Shown piece after piece: positions 63,800-64,000 of a DNA stretch of 64,000 bases. Under the pieces are notes generated by a model. That model saw only the letters and a program-made list of their open reading frames with translations, ran no database searches and had not been told where the DNA came from. Within the stretch, counting starts at the first letter, position 1. Every line of letters begins with the position of its first letter. The position numbers and the translations under genes are program-made. This DNA comes from a virus, in the IMG/VR virus record IMGVR_UViG_3300027749_000058, positions 46,936-110,935 of that record; one strand, 5' to 3'.

Positions 63800-63994
63800 T
63801 TATAGTTTAGAAATTATTTCATTTATTCTTTTTAAAGACTCAGTGACTGCGGAATCGTACTTATTGATGGTTGATTGGTGTTTCTGAGAGGCTCTTACAT
63901 TTGTGAAATCTTTTTTCTCATGTGGTTTAATATACTGATTCATCATTCCGGTATCAGCTTTATTTCTTTTAGATAAATCCAATCCTTGTCTCAT
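63800..63994 (-). CDS. Unknown 64-residue protein, maybe partial
   Basis: The basic helical protein starts MRQGLDLSKRNKADTG and ends KRINEIISKL. The window ends 6 bp upstream of this start, so an earlier start outside cannot be excluded. The C-terminal helix has RINEIIS, again similar to the INE motif. Confidence 0.55.
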   Translation of the reverse strand: MRQGLDLSKRNKADTGMMNQYIKPHEKKDFTNVRASQKHQSTINKYDSAVTESLKRINEIISKL

Positions 63995-64000
63995 TTTTCT

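Overview
The window reads as part of a large tailed-phage genome (myovirus with a T4-type head module) that infects a member of the Bacteroidota. The head genes run in T4 order: large terminase, portal, prohead protease, acidic scaffold-like protein, major capsid protein. Signs of a Bacteroidota host are very AT-rich DNA, start codons with little Shine-Dalgarno sequence, a repeated promoter TTTG-N17..20-TA(T)(C/A)TTTG, a Bacteroidota-type ribosomal protein bS21, and flavobacterial-looking small lipoproteins.

Layout. 1-3100: two end-of-module unknown genes, then a leftward ClpP / small protein / HNH operon. 3100-7000: small unknown genes, a lipoprotein and the first tRNA. 7000-12010: an accessory RNA island with 12 ordinary tRNA genes, two abnormal tRNA-like genes, a tRNA-Arg interrupted by 25 nt, an anticodon-arm-less tRNA-like element, a twin-hairpin RNA, and highly folded spacers. 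The island also carries small proteins, a DNA methyltransferase and a DUF5856-like protein. 12010-17010: a lipoprotein, an M15/M23 hydrolase, small membrane proteins, a HAD phosphatase and a WC-motif protein. 17075-17470: a complete tmRNA gene with its own promoter and terminator. 17500-24160: unknown protein, M20/M42-type peptidase, HExxH protein, ClpC-like ATPase, divergent Hsp20, KTSC protein and nucleotidyltransferase. 24190-41300: structural module (rightward). 41290-47960: leftward baseplate/tail genes. 47980-48750: late sigma factor. 48750-62400: leftward glycan cassette with PhoH, dUTPase and exonuclease. 62460-63994: leftward small virion-like genes.

How the parts fit. The window encodes tmRNA, a ClpC-type unfoldase with an IGF ClpP-binding loop and ClpP, plus Hsp20. 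This looks like a phage-borne trans-translation and proteolysis set operating beside its own tRNAs and bS21. Two promoter classes can be seen. The host-type TTTG/TAnnTTTG promoter drives tRNAs, tmRNA and small genes. A TATTTAT(A) box lies about 5-30 bp upstream of many structural and unknown genes on both strands, and may be read by the encoded gp55-like sigma factor. Many unrelated proteins begin with a short basic/amphipathic peptide ending in (L/I)xE, matching the cleavage site INE|A in the capsid protein, which suggests capsid targeting and prohead-protease processing.

The glycan cassette joins a GDP-mannose-3,5-epimerase-like enzyme to GT10 and GT11 fucosyltransferase-like enzymes, which suggests L-galactose or fucose-like decorations. 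Functions are from motif reading only; no search was run.
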